Shown in pieces: positions 62,046 through 64,000 of a DNA stretch of 64,000 nt; position 1 is the first letter of the stretch, and the number at the start of each line of letters is the position of its first letter. The position numbers and the translations under genes were made by a program. The notes beneath the pieces are model-generated. The model was not told the DNA's origin, ran no database searches, and worked only from the letters and a program-made list of their open reading frames with translations. Origin of the DNA: Ruegeria atlantica (lineage in GTDB: Bacteria > Pseudomonadota > Alphaproteobacteria > Rhodobacterales > Rhodobacteraceae); NCBI RefSeq assembly GCF_013032005.1, contig NZ_WQBE01000007.1, positions 1 through 64,000 on the forward strand. Reading direction: 5' to 3'.

Positions 62046-63635
62046 TCAGAGTTTCTCGTCTTCTCGCCGGAAGGCCCCTTGCACGATCCGGTCCATGACC
62101 ATGGCCAGGAACAGGATTGCAAAGCCGCCCAGCAGGCCCGGACCCTTGGCGGCGTATTGCAGCGCCTCAAGGATTTCCTTGCCCAAACCACCACCGCCGA
62201 TCAGCGAGATGATCACCACCATCGACAGACACATCAGGATGGTCTGGTTCACCCCGGTCATGATGGACGGCAAGGCCAGCGGGATTTCCACATCTTTCAG
62301 CAACTGCCATTTGGACGCGCCAAAGGCGACGGCCGCTTCCTTGATGCTTTCCGGAACCCCGCGCATACCCAGCGCAGTCAGACGGATCACCGGTGGCATG
62401 CCAAAGATGATCGTGGCCAGAATGCCCGGCGGGTTACCCGTGCCAAAGAAGGCAATGATCGGGATCAGATAGACGAAGGCCGGAAGCGTCTGCATCAAGT
62501 CCAGCACAGGTTCCGCTGCGCGATAGGCGCGTTTGGACTTGCCAAACCAGATGCCCAGCGGGATCCCGAACACAACACACAGCAGCACCGCAGCCCCAAC
62601 CAGGGCCACTGTCTCCATCGCCACATCCCAGTAGCCCAGCAAGGCGATATAGGCCAGCGAAGACGCGGTGAAGATCGCCACGCGCGGACCCGCCGCACGC
62701 CATGCGGTCACGCAGATGACCAGCATCACAACCGGCCACGGCGACCCGATCAACGCCACCGTCAACGCATCCAGAACCGAACGGACACCGGCGACAATCC
62801 CGTCAAAGACGTCTCCCCCAGCAGCGGCAGCAGCGTCAATCCTCGCCTCCATCCAACTGGCCAGGTTAGAAAACAGCGTTCCCTCGCCCGGGCCCAAAAT
62901 GATCTCGGACACCTGTTCCTCGGGGAAGGCATCCAACAGGGGCAACGAAGCGTTCACCGTGAACTTATAGACGATCAATGGCGCAATCGCGGCCACCAGA
63001 ATGGCACCCATCACTGTGTTGCGCGTGGAACGGCCGCTTTCCGTACTGGCCGGATCCGTCCGCCATTTCGAATACTGCTTTTCATAGACCCGATCCGCGT
63101 AAAACCCCTGCACCAGTTTGAACACCAGCAGCATCAGCAGGCCAGTGACCATAATACCCACAGCCTCGGACTGTGCAGCAGCAGCCTTTTCAAAGCTAGC
63201 ATCGGCGGCCTTTTGGATGTTTTCAGCCAGTTTGGTGAATCGGTCTATGTCGGCCTTTTCCGTGGCTTCCCCAGCCCGTTCCAGCAACTCGTTCGCGCGG
63301 GCCTGCTGGCGCTCGGCACGCTCGGCCAGGTCGGCCCCGGGGTTACCCCAGGCACCTCTACCGATCTGAACCCACGCGATGATTTCCAGGATCAGGAAGG
63401 TCCAGAACATGCCCCAGATTGCGCGCGACGCCGACCAGAAAGGCCCAAGCACCGCTGCCCACAGGTTGAACGTGTTCGGAACCGGGCTGGTTGCGTCATG
63501 GATTTTGTGGAACGCGTTGACATAGTAATCACCGCTCGGCCCGACGAAATCGTGAATGGACTGGTCCAGCGCCTCGCGGTCGACCTCGATATCTGAGGCC
63601 GCCGTTACTTTGACCTCTGTGGTTGCATCAGTCAT
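62046..63635 (-). CDS. proW: Glycine betaine/proline-type ABC permease (ProW) with a long N-terminal extension
   Basis: 529 residues. The C-terminal 230 residues are an ordinary ProW/OpuAB permease with the coupling motif EAAVAFGASKWQLLKDVEIP and LIGGGGLGKEI. The first 290 residues are unusual. A hydrophobic region at about 58-90 (LWAAVLGPFWSASRAIWGMF, DUF2628-like in character) is followed by a charged coiled coil at about 103-155 and a membrane helix (160-178). More hydrophobic segments come after. It overlaps proV by 8 bases. It imports a betaine-like or related osmolyte/nutrient with ProV; the binding protein is not in view. Confidence 0.88.
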   Translation of the reverse strand: MTDATTEVKVTAASDIEVDREALDQSIHDFVGPSGDYYVNAFHKIHDATSPVPNTFNLWAAVLGPFWSASRAIWGMFWTFLILEIIAWVQIGRGAWGNPGADLAERAERQQARANELLERAGEATEKADIDRFTKLAENIQKAADASFEKAAAAQSEAVGIMVTGLLMLLVFKLVQGFYADRVYEKQYSKWRTDPASTESGRSTRNTVMGAILVAAIAPLIVYKFTVNASLPLLDAFPEEQVSEIILGPGEGTLFSNLASWMEARIDAAAAAGGDVFDGIVAGVRSVLDALTVALIGSPWPVVMLVICVTAWRAAGPRVAIFTASSLAYIALLGYWDVAMETVALVGAAVLLCVVFGIPLGIWFGKSKRAYRAAEPVLDLMQTLPAFVYLIPIIAFFGTGNPPGILATIIFGMPPVIRLTALGMRGVPESIKEAAVAFGASKWQLLKDVEIPLALPSIMTGVNQTILMCLSMVVIISLIGGGGLGKEILEALQYAAKGPGLLGGFAILFLAMVMDRIVQGAFRREDEKL

Positions 63636-64000
63636 TTTTGCCCCCCTGAATTCCGCGCAGCAGGCGCGGTTTGGTCACAACGCCCACATCGGCACCCGCG
63701 TCAGTGATGATCACTGGCATATCCGTATTGACGGCCAGGTCGATCAACTGATCCAGATCCGCCCCTTCGTCTGCACGTGGCGCGCCCTCGGTCGGGCCGG
63801 AATAGCTTTCCATGGGTTCCATGATCGAATGCGCCTTGACCAGTTTGAGCTTGGAGATGCCCTGTACAAACTCGCGCACATAGTCGTCCGCCGGGTTCAT
63901 GACGATGTCTTCCGGCGTGCCGATCTGAACGATCACGCCGTCTTTCATGATCGCAATCCGGTGACCGATGCGAATGGCCTCATCCAGATCGTGAGTGATA
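63628..64000 (-). CDS. proV: Glycine betaine/proline-type ABC ATPase (ProV), C-terminal part
   Basis: The gene runs off the right edge; 124 residues are visible. It begins inside ITHDLDEAIRIGHRIAIMKD, the segment with the switch His that follows Walker B in ABC ATPases. PEDIVMNPADDYVREFVQGI is typical of ProV/OpuAA. The remaining 75 residues resemble a CBS regulatory domain (DLDQLIDLAVNTDMPVIITD). It energises the ProW permease with which it overlaps. Confidence 0.92.
   Translation of the reverse strand, partial: ITHDLDEAIRIGHRIAIMKDGVIVQIGTPEDIVMNPADDYVREFVQGISKLKLVKAHSIMEPMESYSGPTEGAPRADEGADLDQLIDLAVNTDMPVIITDAGADVGVVTKPRLLRGIQGGKND

Noticed and set aside
62079-63596. A 505-codon plus-strand open frame opposite the ProW gene
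   Set aside because: It is antisense to a clear permease, rich in His, Arg and Gln as expected from reading a GC-rich membrane protein backwards, and has no ribosome site or recognisable domain.
1-64000. CRISPR arrays, tRNA or rRNA genes, insertion sequences, phage genes
   Set aside because: I looked for regular repeats, cloverleaf-like segments, transposases, integrases and terminal repeats and saw none. A covariance-model scan would be needed to exclude small RNAs.

Overview
The window looks like chromosomal DNA from a marine alphaproteobacterium of the Rhodobacteraceae (Roseobacter group). The basis is the GC-rich code, the dense operons with ATGA-type start/stop overlaps, the many transport cassettes (TRAP, LIV-type ABC, ProVW, BCCT), and catabolic genes typical of roseobacters (sulfopropanediol/sulfolactate, MttB-type methyltransferase, dimethylglycine dehydrogenase-like). 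This is inference from gene content; no rRNA or other taxonomic marker is present. I see no tRNA, rRNA, CRISPR array, prophage or insertion sequence.

Layout. 0-4.5 kb: the last codons of gcvP, an AraC/GlxA-type regulator, and a DUF4173 membrane protein coupled to a two-component system. 4.5-10.7 kb (minus): a BCCT transporter, then an RND efflux pump with its periplasmic adaptor. 10.9-13.7 kb (plus): a VOC protein, an isochorismatase-fold hydrolase, a secreted protein and the SstT serine/threonine symporter. 13.7-21 kb: a membrane-anchored winged-helix/TPR regulator divergent from a sulfatase locus (small protein, two paralogous secreted arylsulfatases, a DUF3179 membrane protein, an outer-membrane barrel).

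21-33.5 kb (minus): a 13-gene operon that reads as CoA-dependent aerobic degradation of 2-aminobenzoate or a close aromatic acid. It holds a bifunctional monooxygenase/OYE reductase, SDR, MarR regulator, enoyl-CoA hydratase, acyl-CoA dehydrogenase, CoA ligase, a complete LIV-type ABC transporter, a thioesterase and a Rid-family protein. A FadJ-like bifunctional enzyme diverges from it at 33.6 kb. 35.5-38.7 kb (minus): a secreted propeller protein, a MauG/MbnH-like diheme enzyme and an MbnP-like protein, which is the most unusual group here. 39-44.6 kb (plus): HyuA, HyuB, a HisC-like aminotransferase and a maleate isomerase/Asp-Glu racemase family protein in one overlapping operon.

44.6-54.8 kb: a minus-strand operon for 2,3-dihydroxypropane-1-sulfonate/sulfolactate use (small membrane protein, TRAP transporter, HpsN, SDR, zinc dehydrogenase, UspA, ComDE, FMN 2-hydroxyacid dehydrogenase). 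It sits behind two LacI-type operators and a divergent LacI regulator. The carbon-sulfur cleaving enzyme (Xsc or SuyAB) is not in the window. 54.8-64 kb: a methylated-amine/guanidino region with a LysR regulator, a dimethylglycine dehydrogenase-like flavoprotein, a non-pyrrolysine MttB-family protein, two different ureohydrolases that converge tail to tail, and a ProVW importer that runs off the right edge.
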